A stretch of DNA of 64,000 bases from Pseudarthrobacter sulfonivorans (GCF_001484605.1 NZ_CP013747.1:2294001-2358000); one strand, 5' to 3'; positions 12,705-22,576 are shown, numbered from the stretch's first letter. A program made the numbers and translations. Notes: generated from the letters alone by a model not told the origin.

Positions 12705-13685
12705 ATGGACTTCTTTGAAACAATCATGTTTCCGTTCAAGTGGCTGGTTTCCATCATCATGGTGGGCTTCCACGAGGGCCTGAGCAGCATCGGGCTGCCT
12801 GAGGCCTCAGGCTGGACGTGGACGCTGTCCATCATCGGGCTGGTGCTGGTGATCCGGGCCGCCCTGATCCCCGTATTCGTCAAGCAGATCAAGGCGCAGC
12901 GTGGCATGCAGCTGCTGCAGCCGGACCTGAAGAAACTCCAGGACAAGTACAAGGGCAAGACCGACCAGCTCTCCCGCCAGGCAATGGCGCAGGAACAGAT
13001 GGCCATGTACAAGAAGCACGGAACCAACCCGTTCTCTGCCTGCTTGCCCATGCTGATCCAGATGCCGTTCTTCTTTGCGCTGTTCCAGGTTCTGTCCGGC
13101 ATCAGCACCGCCCGTGACCAGGAAAAGGGCATCGGGGCCATGAGCCACGAACAGGTTGTCCAGTTCGACGAGTCGAGCATTTTTGGTGCTCCGCTGTCGG
13201 CAACCCTGCTGCACGGAACGCCTGAGGGCGGCAACGTGGTGGCCGTGTGGACGCTGTCGATCGTGATGATCCTGGCCATGACGGCCTCGCAGTTCATCAC
13301 GCAGAAGCAGATCATGGCCAAGAACATGTCCGAAGAGGCCATGGCCAGCCCGTTCATGCGCCAGCAGAAAATGATGCTCTACATCCTACCGATCGTATTC
13401 GGCGTCGGTGGCATCAACTTCCCCATCGGTGTCCTCATTTACTGGACCACCACCAACCTCTGGACCATGGCGCAGCAGTTCTTCGTTATCCGCCGCATGC
13501 CGACGCCGGGTTCCCCCGCCGCCAAGGCACTCGCTGAGCGCCGGGCTGCCAAGGGCCTGCCGGTCCTGCCCATTCTGGGCGGGAAGAAGGCCGACGCCGA
13601 AGCGGAGGCAGCTGCCGCAGCTGCGGTCATCGAACAAAAGGGACAGCGCGTCCAGCCCCAGCGTAAGAACAGGAAGAAAAAGTAA
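12705..13685 (+). CDS. yidC: membrane protein insertase YidC
   Basis: YidC/Oxa1 inserts and folds inner-membrane proteins, alone or with SecYEG. The 326-residue protein is the short form without the large periplasmic domain of E. coli. It has five probable membrane segments: near residue 10-25, 35-55 (LSIIGLVLVIRAALIPVF, with the conserved Arg in the groove), 110-130 (LPMLIQMPFFFALFQVL), 180-200 and 225-260. The C-terminus is Ala- and Lys-rich and ends in a basic tail (RKNRKKK), which often contacts ribosomes. Its stop overlaps the next start as TAATG. Confidence 0.96.
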   Translation: MDFFETIMFPFKWLVSIIMVGFHEGLSSIGLPEASGWTWTLSIIGLVLVIRAALIPVFVKQIKAQRGMQLLQPDLKKLQDKYKGKTDQLSRQAMAQEQMAMYKKHGTNPFSACLPMLIQMPFFFALFQVLSGISTARDQEKGIGAMSHEQVVQFDESSIFGAPLSATLLHGTPEGGNVVAVWTLSIVMILAMTASQFITQKQIMAKNMSEEAMASPFMRQQKMMLYILPIVFGVGGINFPIGVLIYWTTTNLWTMAQQFFVIRRMPTPGSPAAKALAERRAAKGLPVLPILGGKKADAEAEAAAAAAVIEQKGQRVQPQRKNRKKK

Positions 13686-14251
13686 TGTCAGCCGAAAGCA
13701 CCGAACACGCCCTTTCCGACGAGGTCATTGACGATCAGGACGAAGCCTCGACGGACGCCGATGCTTCGCCCAAGGGATCCGCTGCCAGCCGCCTCGAAGA
13801 GGAAGGCGACGTTGCTGCCGATTACCTGGAGGAACTCCTTGATATCGCTGACATCGACGGCGATATTGACATTGAAGTCCGGAACGGCCGCACTTACATT
13901 TCCATCGTTGCCGAGGATGAAACCGATGGTCTCGACAGCCTCGTAGGCGAAGACGGCGAAGTCCTCGAAGCCCTTCAGGAACTGACCCGGCTCTCTGTTC
14001 TCTCCGCAACGGAGAACCGCTCACGCCTGGTCCTGGACATCAACGGCTACCGTCAGCAGCGCGCCGGCCACCTCCAGAAGATCGCCGAGGACGCCGCAGC
14101 TTCGGTCAAGGAGTCCGGCAAAGCCGTGGCACTGGAGCCGATGAGTGCCTACGAACGCAAAATCGTTCATGACGCCGTCGCTGACCTGGGACTCGTCAGC
14201 GAGTCCGAGGGCGAAGGCGCCGGGCGTCACATCGTAGTGTCCGCAGACTAG
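13685..14251 (+). CDS. Jag/KhpB-like KH and R3H domain RNA-binding protein
   Basis: This 188-residue protein has an acidic, disordered first 40 residues. A KH-type domain follows (YLEELLDIADIDGDIDIEV, then LVGEDGEVLEALQELTRL, a GEDG variant of the GXXG loop), and then a C-terminal R3H domain (YERKIVHDAVADLGL with the Arg-x3-His pair). It lacks the N-terminal Jag_N domain of firmicute Jag. The family binds RNA and is almost always placed between yidC and rsmG. It starts inside the yidC stop codon (TAATG). Confidence 0.92.
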   Translation: MSAESTEHALSDEVIDDQDEASTDADASPKGSAASRLEEEGDVAADYLEELLDIADIDGDIDIEVRNGRTYISIVAEDETDGLDSLVGEDGEVLEALQELTRLSVLSATENRSRLVLDINGYRQQRAGHLQKIAEDAAASVKESGKAVALEPMSAYERKIVHDAVADLGLVSESEGEGAGRHIVVSAD

Positions 14252-14271
14252 AGAATGCTGAACCGCTAATC

Positions 14272-14922
14272 ATGGTTGACATCACGGCAGCAGAATTGCT
14301 GGCGGCCGAGAAGATTTTCGGTGACCGCCTGGACCTGGCCAAACGCTACGTGGAGCACCTGGCCACGTCCGGAACCGAACGCGGGCTGATCGGGCCGCGC
14401 GAAATCCCACGGCTGTGGAGCAGGCACGTCCTTAACTGTGCCGTTATCGAAAGCGAGATCGCGCACGGCAGCCATGTTGCCGACGTCGGAAGCGGAGCCG
14501 GACTTCCCGGACTTTGCCTCGCCATCGCGCGTCCGGACCTCCAGCTGACACTGATCGAGCCGCTGGAACGCCGGGTGATCTGGCTCCAGGAAGTGGTAGA
14601 CGATCTCGGCCTGACAAACGTCACGGTGATGCGGACCCGCGCGGAGCTTGCGGTTGGCATGGTGGAAGCTGATGTTGTGACTGCCCGGGCTGTTTCCGCG
14701 CTGAGCAACCTCGCCGGCCTGACGATCCCATTGCTCGCCGGCAAGGGCGAAGTTGTGGCCATTAAGGGACGCAGCGCAGGCGAGGAAATCGAAAAAGCAG
14801 CGAAGGTCATCCGGAAACTCGGTGGCGTCCAGACCTCTGTAGTGACTGTCGGTGAAAACCTCCTGGAGGAACCCACCACGGTGGTACGGATCGTCGTTAA
14901 CAAGTCCCGAAAGATCTCCTAG
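14272..14922 (+). CDS. rsmG: 16S rRNA (guanine-N7) methyltransferase RsmG
   Basis: RsmG (GidB) uses S-adenosylmethionine to methylate G527 of 16S rRNA; its loss gives low-level streptomycin resistance. The 216-residue protein carries the SAM-binding motif ADVGSGAGLPGLCLAIARPD near residues 68-87, the following acidic end LIEPLERR, and a conserved VTARAVSAL segment. It lies 20 bp after the R3H gene and upstream of parA, its normal place. Confidence 0.96.
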   Translation: MVDITAAELLAAEKIFGDRLDLAKRYVEHLATSGTERGLIGPREIPRLWSRHVLNCAVIESEIAHGSHVADVGSGAGLPGLCLAIARPDLQLTLIEPLERRVIWLQEVVDDLGLTNVTVMRTRAELAVGMVEADVVTARAVSALSNLAGLTIPLLAGKGEVVAIKGRSAGEEIEKAAKVIRKLGGVQTSVVTVGENLLEEPTTVVRIVVNKSRKIS

Positions 14923-14938
14923 TCCTGGCCCGGTAGCC

Positions 14939-14966
14939 TTGGTCTGCAGGGCGAAGCGGTTAGGCT
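14939..14966 (+). promoter_or_regulatory. candidate parAB promoter
   Basis: TTGGTC at 14939-14944 and TAGGCT at 14961-14966 are separated by 16 bp, fitting a vegetative actinobacterial promoter. It lies between the rsmG stop and parA. The call rests on sequence only. Confidence 0.4.
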
Positions 14967-15008
14967 AGACAACGGCAGCAAAAGCCGAACGAGAGTGAGT
15001 GTGTCCCA

Positions 15009-16082
15009 GTGACCAGTAGCGAAGCCTCCACACAACGGATACCCCCGTTTGTGTCTTTGGGGTCAGCACGATCAGTTGCTGGCATGGGCATGGGTTCCGC
15101 GCCCGGACGAGGGGAAAGTCACCCTAATCCGGTTGCGGAAATGGCAATTCTTGCCTCTGTTTCACGTGAAACAACAACGGGTGGCAGGATCAACGTCATG
15201 GACACCATGGACGATTCCAGTCCTATCGCCCGGGAACTCGCGCACGAGACCAGGCGCCGCGAACGGCTGGTTGGCCGGAAACTTCCCAAGCCGGAGAAGA
15301 CCCGTATCTTCACGGTGTCCAACCAAAAAGGCGGCGTGGGCAAGACCACCACCACCGTGAACATCGCTGCTGCCCTGGCCGCAGCCGGCCTGAACGTCCT
15401 GGTCATTGACATCGATCCCCAGGGCAACGCCTCCACCGCCCTCGGCGTCGAGCACCATGCCGATGTGGACAGCATCTACGACGTCCTCATCAACGATTTC
15501 CCTCTTGCTGACGTCGTGGCCCCCTGCCCGGACATCAGCAACCTGATCTGTGCTCCTGCCACCATTCACCTGGCGGGCGCGGAGATTGAGCTTGTTTCGC
15601 TTGTGGCCCGTGAACAGCGGCTCCGCCGGGCGATCGATGTCTATGCCAAGACCCGGGCAAAGAACGGCGAAGAACGCCTCGATTACATCTTCATTGACTG
15701 CCCGCCCAGCCTCGGGTTGCTCACGGTTAATGCCTTCTGTGCTGCCGGTGAGGTCCTTATCCCCATCCAGTGTGAGTACTATGCACTGGAAGGCCTCAGT
15801 CAGCTCCTCAAGAACATTGAGATGATCCAGAAGCACCTGAATGAGGATCTGGTGGTCTCCACTATTCTCCTCACGATGTATGACGGACGGACCAATCTTG
15901 CAGCCCAGGTGGCAGCGGAAGTTCGCCTCCACTTCCCCGAGCAGGTCCTTGGTGCTGTAGTCCCCCGCTCCGTGCGGATTTCAGAAGCTCCGAGCTACCA
16001 GCAAACCGTCATGACGTACGATCCTTCCTCCAGTGGAGCCCTGTCTTACCTGGAAGCCGCAGCCGAAATCGCTGAACGCTAG
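15009..16082 (+). CDS. parA: chromosome partitioning ATPase ParA
   Basis: ParA is a deviant Walker ATPase that moves ParB-parS complexes apart. The motif KGGVGKTTTTVNIAAAL falls at residues 107-123 of the longest reading, followed by the Walker A' region VIDIDPQGNASTALG and the Walker B region FIDCPPSLGLLT. The start is uncertain. GTG 15009 gives 357 residues and has only a weak GAGAG upstream. ATG 15198 (MDTMDDSSPIAREL, residue 64) has AGGA eight bases before it and would give 294 residues. A parS site lies between the two starts and, in this frame, encodes VSRET. I recall the same VSRET in annotated Streptomyces ParA N-termini, so the longer reading is kept. Confidence 0.95.
   Translation: MTSSEASTQRIPPFVSLGSARSVAGMGMGSAPGRGESHPNPVAEMAILASVSRETTTGGRINVMDTMDDSSPIARELAHETRRRERLVGRKLPKPEKTRIFTVSNQKGGVGKTTTTVNIAAALAAAGLNVLVIDIDPQGNASTALGVEHHADVDSIYDVLINDFPLADVVAPCPDISNLICAPATIHLAGAEIELVSLVAREQRLRRAIDVYAKTRAKNGEERLDYIFIDCPPSLGLLTVNAFCAAGEVLIPIQCEYYALEGLSQLLKNIEMIQKHLNEDLVVSTILLTMYDGRTNLAAQVAAEVRLHFPEQVLGAVVPRSVRISEAPSYQQTVMTYDPSSSGALSYLEAAAEIAER
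15158..15173. other. parS: parS site (in the 5' part of parA)
   Basis: The sequence TGTTTCACGTGAAACA is a perfect 16-bp match to the bacterial parS consensus bound by ParB. It lies inside the longest parA reading frame but upstream of the alternative start at 15198. Confidence 0.95.
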
Positions 16083-16148
16083 AATCTTCAAGAACTGCAA
16101 CAACCGGAGTCCGGCAAGGTCTGGCTCTTCCATCGGAGGGATTTATCC

Positions 16149-17456
16149 ATGAGCGAAAAGCGACGTGGCCTAGGCCGCGGTCTTGGCGCACTCATTCCAA
16201 GTTCCGCCGGTAGTGCATCGGGCAACGGCGGCGCTGTGTCGCGGCCTGTGGATCTCTTCTTCCCTGAAGGCCGTAAGAAAGTCGCGTCCCCTGACGACGC
16301 TTCAGGGAATGGTGGGGCAGCTTCAGATGCTTCATCTTCCGAGTCGGTTGCTTCCGAGTCGGTTGCGCCGGCTCAGGCCAACGACGCTTCGGTAACGAAG
16401 GAAGCAGCCGCGCCGAGAACGGCCTCCCCTGCGAATCCGCCGGCCAAGGCAGCAGACAAGCTGCCGGCCGCAAAAGCTCCCGCCAAGGCTCCTGCGAAAG
16501 CTCCTGTAAAGGGCGGTGCAGCTACATCGACGGTGGACGGTTCGCCCACGCCAGGTGAAGACGCGACTAGCGAGTCTGTGTCCGAGGCGCCTGAATCCCA
16601 GAGCAGCATGCCGGATAACGGTGTTGACCTCGTGGAAGTCCCGGGCGTGCGTTTTGCCGAGATTCCGGTCACCGACATCCATCCGAACCGTAAGCAGCCC
16701 CGCTCAGTCTTCGATGACGATGACATGGCGGAGCTCATCCACTCCGTCCGCGAAATCGGCGTCCTCCAGCCAATTGTGGTTCGTACTTCAACCGAAGAAG
16801 GTGGAGAACCGTATGAGCTGGTGATGGGTGAGCGTCGCTGGAGGGCAGTACAGGCGGCCGGGATGGCGACCATCCCTGCCATCGTCCGGGACACTACTGA
16901 TGATGACCTCCTCAGGGATGCACTGCTGGAGAACCTGCATCGCAGCCAGTTGAACCCGCTCGAAGAGGCAGCGGCCTACCAGCAGCTGCTTGAAGACTTC
17001 GGAACCACTCACGAGCAACTTGCGGACCGCATTGGCCGTTCACGTCCGCAGGTTTCGAACACGCTGCGTCTCCTCAAACTTCCGCCCCTGGTTCAGCGTC
17101 GTGTGGCGGCCAGCGTTATTTCCGCTGGCCACGCGCGCGCGCTGCTCGCCCTGCCGGATGCGGCAGCCATGGAACGCCTCGCCCAGAAGATCGTGGCTGA
17201 AGGCATGTCTGTTCGGGCAACCGAAGAGGCCGTCACTCTCTATCAGGATCCTGCGAAGCCTGCCAAGAACAACATCCCTCGTCCGGGAGCCCGCCATGAG
17301 CGCCTGGACTATCTGGCATCCTCGTTGTCAGACCGTTTAGACACCAACGTCAAGATTTCCCTGGGTGTCCGCAAGGGGCGTGTCAGCATTGAATTCGCCA
17401 GTGTTGAAGACCTGAACCGCATCATGGAAGTTCTTGCGCCAGGATCTGAGAACTAG
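16149..17456 (+). CDS. parB: chromosome partitioning protein ParB
   Basis: ParB binds parS, spreads along DNA as a CTP-dependent clamp and recruits SMC. The 435-residue protein has an unusually long, Ala/Ser/Pro-rich N-terminal arm (residues 20-155, with [13 protein letters not shown] repeats). The clamp domain follows ([32 protein letters not shown] is the CTP-contacting box), then the helix-turn-helix ([20 protein letters not shown] near residues 290-310), and a C-terminal dimerisation region. The start ATG 16149 has GGAGG 10 bp upstream. It lies 66 bp after parA and ends just before a parS-containing palindrome. Confidence 0.97.
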   Translation: MSEKRRGLGRGLGALIPSSAGSASGNGGAVSRPVDLFFPEGRKKVASPDDASGNGGAASDASSSESVASESVAPAQANDASVTKEAAAPRTASPANPPAKAADKLPAAKAPAKAPAKAPVKGGAATSTVDGSPTPGEDATSESVSEAPESQSSMPDNGVDLVEVPGVRFAEIPVTDIHPNRKQPRSVFDDDDMAELIHSVREIGVLQPIVVRTSTEEGGEPYELVMGERRWRAVQAAGMATIPAIVRDTTDDDLLRDALLENLHRSQLNPLEEAAAYQQLLEDFGTTHEQLADRIGRSRPQVSNTLRLLKLPPLVQRRVAASVISAGHARALLALPDAAAMERLAQKIVAEGMSVRATEEAVTLYQDPAKPAKNNIPRPGARHERLDYLASSLSDRLDTNVKISLGVRKGRVSIEFASVEDLNRIMEVLAPGSEN

Positions 17457-17473
17457 CGTTCTCTGTTCAAAGA

Positions 17474-17503
17474 AAGGGCCTGTTTCACGTGAAACAGGCC
17501 CTT
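17474..17503 (+). terminator. parB terminator palindrome containing a parS site
   Basis: A perfect 30-bp palindrome with 15-bp arms (AAGGGCCTGTTTCAC and its complement) begins 18 bp after the parB stop and is followed by CTTT. Its central 16 bp, 17481-17496, is an exact parS. As RNA it would form a strong hairpin able to end parAB transcription; as DNA it is a ParB site. Confidence 0.85.
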
Positions 17504-18216
17504 CTTTCGTCTGTATCGACGCCATCTTTGCACTCCGGAGCTAATACTGGCGTGGACATCGTTGTTGTGACGCGCCCCGGGATCGAGCCCGCGGTTCGCG
17601 TGGCGTACCATTCTGGGCCCGGTGGAATAGTTCCGTTGTGGACGCGAGTTTGGCACTGTCTGCTGCCTTGGACTCCCTTAAAGACTGGACTCCTCTAACG
17701 ACTGGCGTCTCTGCTTGTGTCCCCGCGGCAGCGGTGGACTTCTGTGGCTTCGGGTTTGCTGACGCACTGGAGGTGGGCACTGAGAGCGATGGGGATGGCG
17801 GTGCCGCGAACTCTCGAGACGGCGATCAGGCAGGAGTGGAGGATTCGACGGATCGCTGGACACCTCGATGCGACTCGTGATGTTGCGCACCCAATGGGTT
17901 CCATTGCTCCGAAGTAGTGAAGATTGCGTCGATTCGCATAATTTCCAATCAGTCGGTGCTGTGCTCATCCTGCCAAGCGGCGGGAACACCGTGTTCGATG
18001 CTCTTGCCCCGGTCTGTGCCAGGGAGCTGGTGCGCAGCGCACGTACGCGTGCAGGTGCTGGTCTCAGCCTGCGGCTGGCTCGTTGACTACGGGGATGCGC
18101 CAGGGTGGACGTCTCCCCCGGAGCTGTCGCCAGATAGTATTCTGACCTTCAATCTGGTTCGGCAACATCCGGGTTCGGCAACGTCTGGTTCAGATGGGAA
18201 GTCGCCTCGCGGTTGC

Positions 18217-18232
18217 TGTTTCACGTGAAACA
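18217..18232. other. parS: parS site
   Basis: Perfect 16-bp TGTTTCACGTGAAACA, in the gene-poor region downstream of parB. Confidence 0.93.
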
Positions 18233-18505
18233 TCAACAGGGTAGGTGCCGGATGTAGGCGACTGTGCCATCGAGAACAAACATGAAGTTGGTATGGTCTA
18301 AAGCTCTCGGCGCGTGATGTCGCCAGCGCGCCACCTGATCTGCGGCTGCGGCTGCGGTGAAGTGAATTCGGTTTGCAGCATCCGGGGGGCTTCGTCCGCA
18401 GCCAAAGCCGGGCAGAACCACTCCAACAGAAGCAGGTCATCAAGCTTCGTGAGGATAGCCGGGATTGCTGAGCAAACGCGGCCTGCGCCCAGTCGTTCTC
18501 CAAAT

Positions 18506-18521
18506 GGTTTCACGTGAAACA
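18506..18521. other. parS: parS site (one outer mismatch)
   Basis: GGTTTCACGTGAAACA; the 14-bp core GTTTCACGTGAAAC is intact and only the first outer base differs from the consensus. Confidence 0.9.
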
Positions 18522-19074
18522 TCGTGACGAGTCCAGCGCACTGTGCCCGGCATCTCTCCATGGCCCCGACACCCGACGCCCTCACGGCGTCGGCAAGCGG
18601 GCTGCGACGCAGATTGTAAACATGCAGCCCAGGCGCCCTCCCATCTCGATCGCCGTGGGAACAGAGACAATTCACAGACCTTGGGAGTTGACGGCATAGA
18701 GCCTACGATGTCCTCTTCACGCCTTGAGGATGATGCCGCCCCCAATCCCCCGCCGGCAGTGACGGCCCGCGACTGGCGACAACATGCTGACCCAGCGCAT
18801 GCCCGCCTATGTCTCGGGGACCTTGGCAAACCGTCCGGAGGGTTCGTATCCAGTGGAGAGCCATGGCATGAGTCAAGCTTATCCGTCCGCCGTGGCCCAA
18901 CCCTGACGCCTGAGTTCCATCCGCCGGGCCGTTAGCCTGAACGGATAGCTTCCTGGCACATCCGAGGACCCTTGAGCTGGCAGCCAGTGTCGATGCCCGA
19001 GACCGAGGCACCTCAGAATGATCGGGCTAGGGTCGGGCTGCTGGCCGCACGCCGGCGCATAGGTAGCATCGGCT

Positions 19075-19114
<40 letters not shown>

Positions 19115-19192
19115 TACGACCTCGCCCCCGGGGCCTTTCGTCAAACAGTCTTCTGTGGAGATGGGAAGTCGACGGAATCGAATCTGCAGGGT

Positions 19193-19308
19193 GCCTCGAT
19201 ACACACGAGTCTCAGGAGGGCGCCTTGATACATACGAGTCTCAGGAGGGCGCCTTGATACATACGAGTCTCAGGAGGGCGCCTTGATACATACGAGTCTC
19301 AGGAGGGC
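19193..19308. repeat. four tandem copies of a 29-bp repeat
   Basis: Units start at 19193, 19222, 19251 and 19280, with a broken fifth start at 19309. The unit begins GCCTTGATACATACGAGTCT and ends CAGGAGGGC. Copies two to four are identical; the first differs at two positions (GCCTCGATACACA). There is no spacer between units, so it is not a CRISPR. Function unknown. Confidence 0.95.
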
Positions 19309-19812
19309 GCCTCGATCCCCTGGCTTGGCCAATAGGGTCGCCAACTGCCGCATCCGGAACCACCATTGGGCAGGGACTGCGACACTCCAAGACGTCACAG
19401 CATGTCGCTGAGTAGCTCGCCATAGTGCGTCCCTGGACCAGCTCCGTGACTTGGCTTCGCCCCTCTAGGACGTGACCGCGGGATGCACAGAATAGGCCCA
19501 GTCTTGGAGTGTCCGGGAGGACAAGGAATTGGTCGAAGCCGAGTCCTCTTGCTGTGCAGCAGATCGAGACAGACCGGACTGTTCGGAAAGGTTCGGAGCC
19601 GATCGGGAAGCGACCACACGTGCAACCACGTCTGATCATGGCCCGGCGGAAGGTGAATCAGCTTGCCAGGCGGACGGCAGCCTGGTTTACGGGAAAGAGA
19701 ATGCCCGAAAGATTATGATTCCTCGGCCCACTCTTCATCATCGTGTGCGGCAAACTTGCCACAACAACAGATGGAACCAAGACAGCCTTGGGCCCATAGG
19801 TGTGAACTGCCC

Positions 19813-19857
19813 GGTGGATATCGCGGTGGATATCGCTGTGGATAACTTTGTGGATAG
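19813..19857 (+). repeat. array of four DnaA-box-like 9-mers at 12-bp pitch (array 1)
   Basis: GGTGGATAT at 19813, GGTGGATAT at 19825, TGTGGATAA at 19837 and TGTGGATAG at 19849 are all in the same orientation and start exactly 12 bp apart. The third is a perfect DnaA box (complement of TTATCCACA); the others differ by one or two end bases. The same 3-bp spacing between boxes occurs in oriC and upstream of dnaA. I infer DnaA binding. Confidence 0.8.
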
Positions 19858-19952
19858 ATTGCTTGGTGGCAGGCATCACGAAGAGATTTGGCCCACACCA
19901 GCGGATCCTGCAACGCGCGGTCCGCACGAGCATTGCTTAGCGTCTGCAGTCC

Positions 19953-19968
19953 CGTTTCACGTGAAACA
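19953..19968. other. parS: parS site (one outer mismatch)
   Basis: CGTTTCACGTGAAACA with an intact 14-bp core. It is 95 bp after DnaA-box array 1. Confidence 0.9.
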
Positions 19969-20159
19969 TTACCAAGGCCGATCCTGACTCTCTTTTGGGA
20001 CGGAAAGCGACTTCAATAGTTGGATTTCCGGCGATATTTCCAGTCCTACGTGAGCATGCGCTTCGTCCGTGGTAGTTGTCCTGGGAGCAACGCCGGCTTG
20101 AGGGTATCGGCTGATCTAAAGAACGGCACTAGGGGTACTGCATCCACGATTTGCAGGCC

Positions 20160-20205
20160 GGTGGATAAGCCTGTGGATATCGGTGTGGATAACATTTGGG
20201 GATAA
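20160..20205 (+). repeat. array of DnaA-box-like 9-mers at 12-bp pitch (array 2)
   Basis: GGTGGATAA at 20160, TGTGGATAT at 20172 and TGTGGATAA at 20184 start exactly 12 bp apart; a fourth, degenerate TGGGGATAA begins at 20197. The third unit is a perfect DnaA box. Orientation and spacing match array 1, which begins 347 bp upstream, with a parS between them. Confidence 0.8.
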
Positions 20206-20526
20206 CTTCGAAGTCGGTGGACATCAACGCGATGGAACCCTCCAGTCGAACCGAACAGTCACACTTCGGATGGATACGATTCCGTCATCCGCTGACATTT
20301 GTCACCTGCTCTAGGTCTTTGGGGTGGAGTTGGTCGGGCACCTAGGGCGCCGCCGTTCGAACAGGAAAGTCGGCATTGGCCAGCTGATTCATGACCTGGC
20401 CTAGCAGGCGTTCGCGGCCGGTGCCTGGTGCCTTGCTCAGACGAGCATCCTATCGGCACATGCGGAGGCGTGTCGCTCCGGTCGGGATCTGCAGTGCGGA
20501 CTGACATGTTGACGACCGAGCAGGCG

Positions 20527-20581
20527 GCTCTGGTACCGTCCTTGGCTGATGATCGAGCAAGGGTGCTCTGGTACCGTCCTT
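20527..20581. repeat. 17-bp direct repeat pair
   Basis: GCTCTGGTACCGTCCTT occurs at 20527-20543 and again at 20565-20581, with start points 38 bp apart, in the gene-poor region. No function is evident. Confidence 0.8.
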
Positions 20582-21023
20582 CGCCGACTGGACGGCAGCC
20601 GTAGCGATCTTGCCAACAGAGATGTGCGTGGCGGCGAAGCCACGGGTCCTAGTTGGGCCACGGGCAGATACACGGAGATCACCTTCCTCCAGTCCAGGGT
20701 CAGGCTGTCGATCCCCCACTGGCGCAGTAGACAGCAGGGCTTGGGCGAGGGCTCAACCGTCACGCAAGCGTGCATAGGGCCCTGTGGCAAGATTGGGGCT
20801 TGGCAGTGCAGAGAATACCTGCGGTGAGGAGAATATGCCTCGTGTGCCTGGGCTGTGTACGGGTGGTCCGGGTGTGTACGTATTGTCGGTCGTGGCGCAA
20901 CGAGCTTGACGTGGGGTTGCGGCCATCTCGCAGTTGGCCTCAGGGGATAGCATCCAGTACATGCGAAGCCGGCGTCCTTAGCATCCCATTCCGGGAAGGC
21001 TTGGACGGAGTTTTCGGTCAGTT

Positions 21024-21039
21024 CGTTTCACGTGAAACA
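21024..21039. other. parS: parS site (one outer mismatch)
   Basis: CGTTTCACGTGAAACA, intact 14-bp core, 63 bp from the next site. Confidence 0.9.
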
Positions 21040-21086
21040 GTACGCTCGAGCTCTTGCCATCCACGAAGCCGTCGCCGGGGACGGAC

Positions 21087-21102
21087 TGTTTCACGTGAAA
21101 CA
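21087..21102. other. parS: parS site
   Basis: Perfect TGTTTCACGTGAAACA, closely paired with the site at 21024. Confidence 0.93.
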
Positions 21103-22288
21103 ATCCGGCCCGGAATAAGATCCGTGTCCTCGTGCCGTCTTTGCCGGCCCGGCCCATGGCGCCCAGGAGGTCTCCTGGTATGGCCCGTCTCCTGGTATGG
21201 CCCCGCTGAGACGAGCACGGCGTTGTCAAGGGATGAGGCCGCAACAGGTGTGTGTCGAGACCGTCGTTGGGTGCGGTCGGGGCCAATATCGGGCCTGGAC
21301 AATCTCCGCATGTGCTTCGTCTTCGGGCCATCGGCATCAATGGACACCTCGCACAATACGACGATGATCCCGAATGGACCCACCAGCGGCGAGCACAGGC
21401 CGAATGCGCGACGCGGGGCCTCTCCGTGCGGTTCCCGAATCACCATCCGAGGCTGGAGGTATCGGCGGACGGGCTTTGTGAGTCTCCAGGCCCACGGTCC
21501 CGAATTCGTCCGCAGGCAACTTGTCGGTGCTGGCGGGTCCCAGCGCTGTGTGAGTGTGCTCCCGGGGGCCGCTGAAATCTTGAGTTGCCCGCTGCCGTGT
21601 CGTCGACATGCGGTGGACAAGACTGAACTGTGGCAACTGGTCAGGCTGCCACTGAACTGGATACCGTCGTGGCAGATTACCGACATGCTGCGGTTTGGCG
21701 ATGAGGCTTGGGCGCATTTCTGACCTAGCAGTCATTTACGAGGGGCCAGAGCGATTTGCTGTCGGGGATCTATTCCAATTGCTCGGATCCTAGCGTTATA
21801 TCAGTCACCTGGCGTCGCCGGCGTTCCTTGGATTCCTCCGACCAGCGCCGTCTCTCCCGACGCACGCCGTCTCCCCCGACCACCGGCGTTGACTCTGACC
21901 AACCCTTGGAACCCCGATCTTCTAAGGCGTCACCCGATCTTCTAGGCGTCAACTGGGAGAATCGGAGTTTGATTCAGACCATGGACGCCCAGCGAGACTG
22001 GAACGCTGGCCTGGTCAGGGTGCTTACGGTAGTCCGATGCTCCGGTTCCATGTTGTCCCCCGCGAGGTGAAAAGGGGCGTGAAGGCCACTAAGCCACCTA
22101 ATCCAATTGGCATTCGCTGCTCAGAGTTCGATCCAATGTCTGAGTGCGCCGCGGCTATTCTCCTCAGGGAATGGACGGGACGCATTACGTGCTTCATCGC
22201 GTGAACCCGATCCATGAGGCCTGGCTCGAGTTGCCGTCGGGCAGGCCAGTACGAGCTGGAGGGAGCAGACTCATGCAGGCTTGGGCAG

Positions 22289-22304
22289 TGTTTCACGTGA
22301 AACA
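22289..22304. other. parS: parS site
   Basis: Perfect TGTTTCACGTGAAACA. Confidence 0.93.
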
Positions 22305-22542
22305 AAGCGCGGGGTACGCATCAGTGCGCAGAGTATGATCGTCGCGAAAGTGGGATCCTGGGTTGATTGCTTACCGTCGTGAGTCGAACTGAATTCAAGT
22401 ATGTCGAACTGAATCGCTGCGGCATTGTCGTGCGGCAAGGGCACTCGGATGTAAGGATCAGCATGCACCGACGCCGAAGAAGTTTTTGCCCGTCCGGCGA
22501 GCGTGGCCACGCCGTACGCGGCTTGGCTTGACGAATCGTCGA

Positions 22543-22558
22543 TGTTTCACGTGAGTCC
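22543..22558. other. degenerate parS (half site)
   Basis: TGTTTCACGTGAGTCC keeps the left half and centre but has lost the right arm. It lies 34 bp before an intact site, so it may be a decayed duplicate. ParB affinity is doubtful. Confidence 0.6.
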
Positions 22559-22576
22559 ATGTCTCTCGAGCGCCAA

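Noticed and set aside
18087..18503. possible gene remnant on the minus strand near 18.1-18.5 kb
   Set aside because: A frame with AILTKLDDLLLLEWFCPALA looks protein-like for a short stretch, but there is no start, no family match and a frame break. Not enough to call a pseudogene.
19193..19308. 29-bp repeats as a CRISPR array
   Set aside because: The units abut with no spacers and no cas genes are near.
19813..20205. 12-bp-pitch arrays as plasmid iterons from an integrated replicon
   Set aside because: No replication initiator gene is nearby and the units match DnaA boxes, so a chromosomal DnaA role is simpler. A plasmid origin is not excluded.
20770..21723. 317-codon frame in the parS region
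   Set aside because: It reads through two parS sites as FVSRETV and TVSRETI peptides, has mixed codon use, many Cys and Trp, no domain and no ribosome site. Treated as chance.
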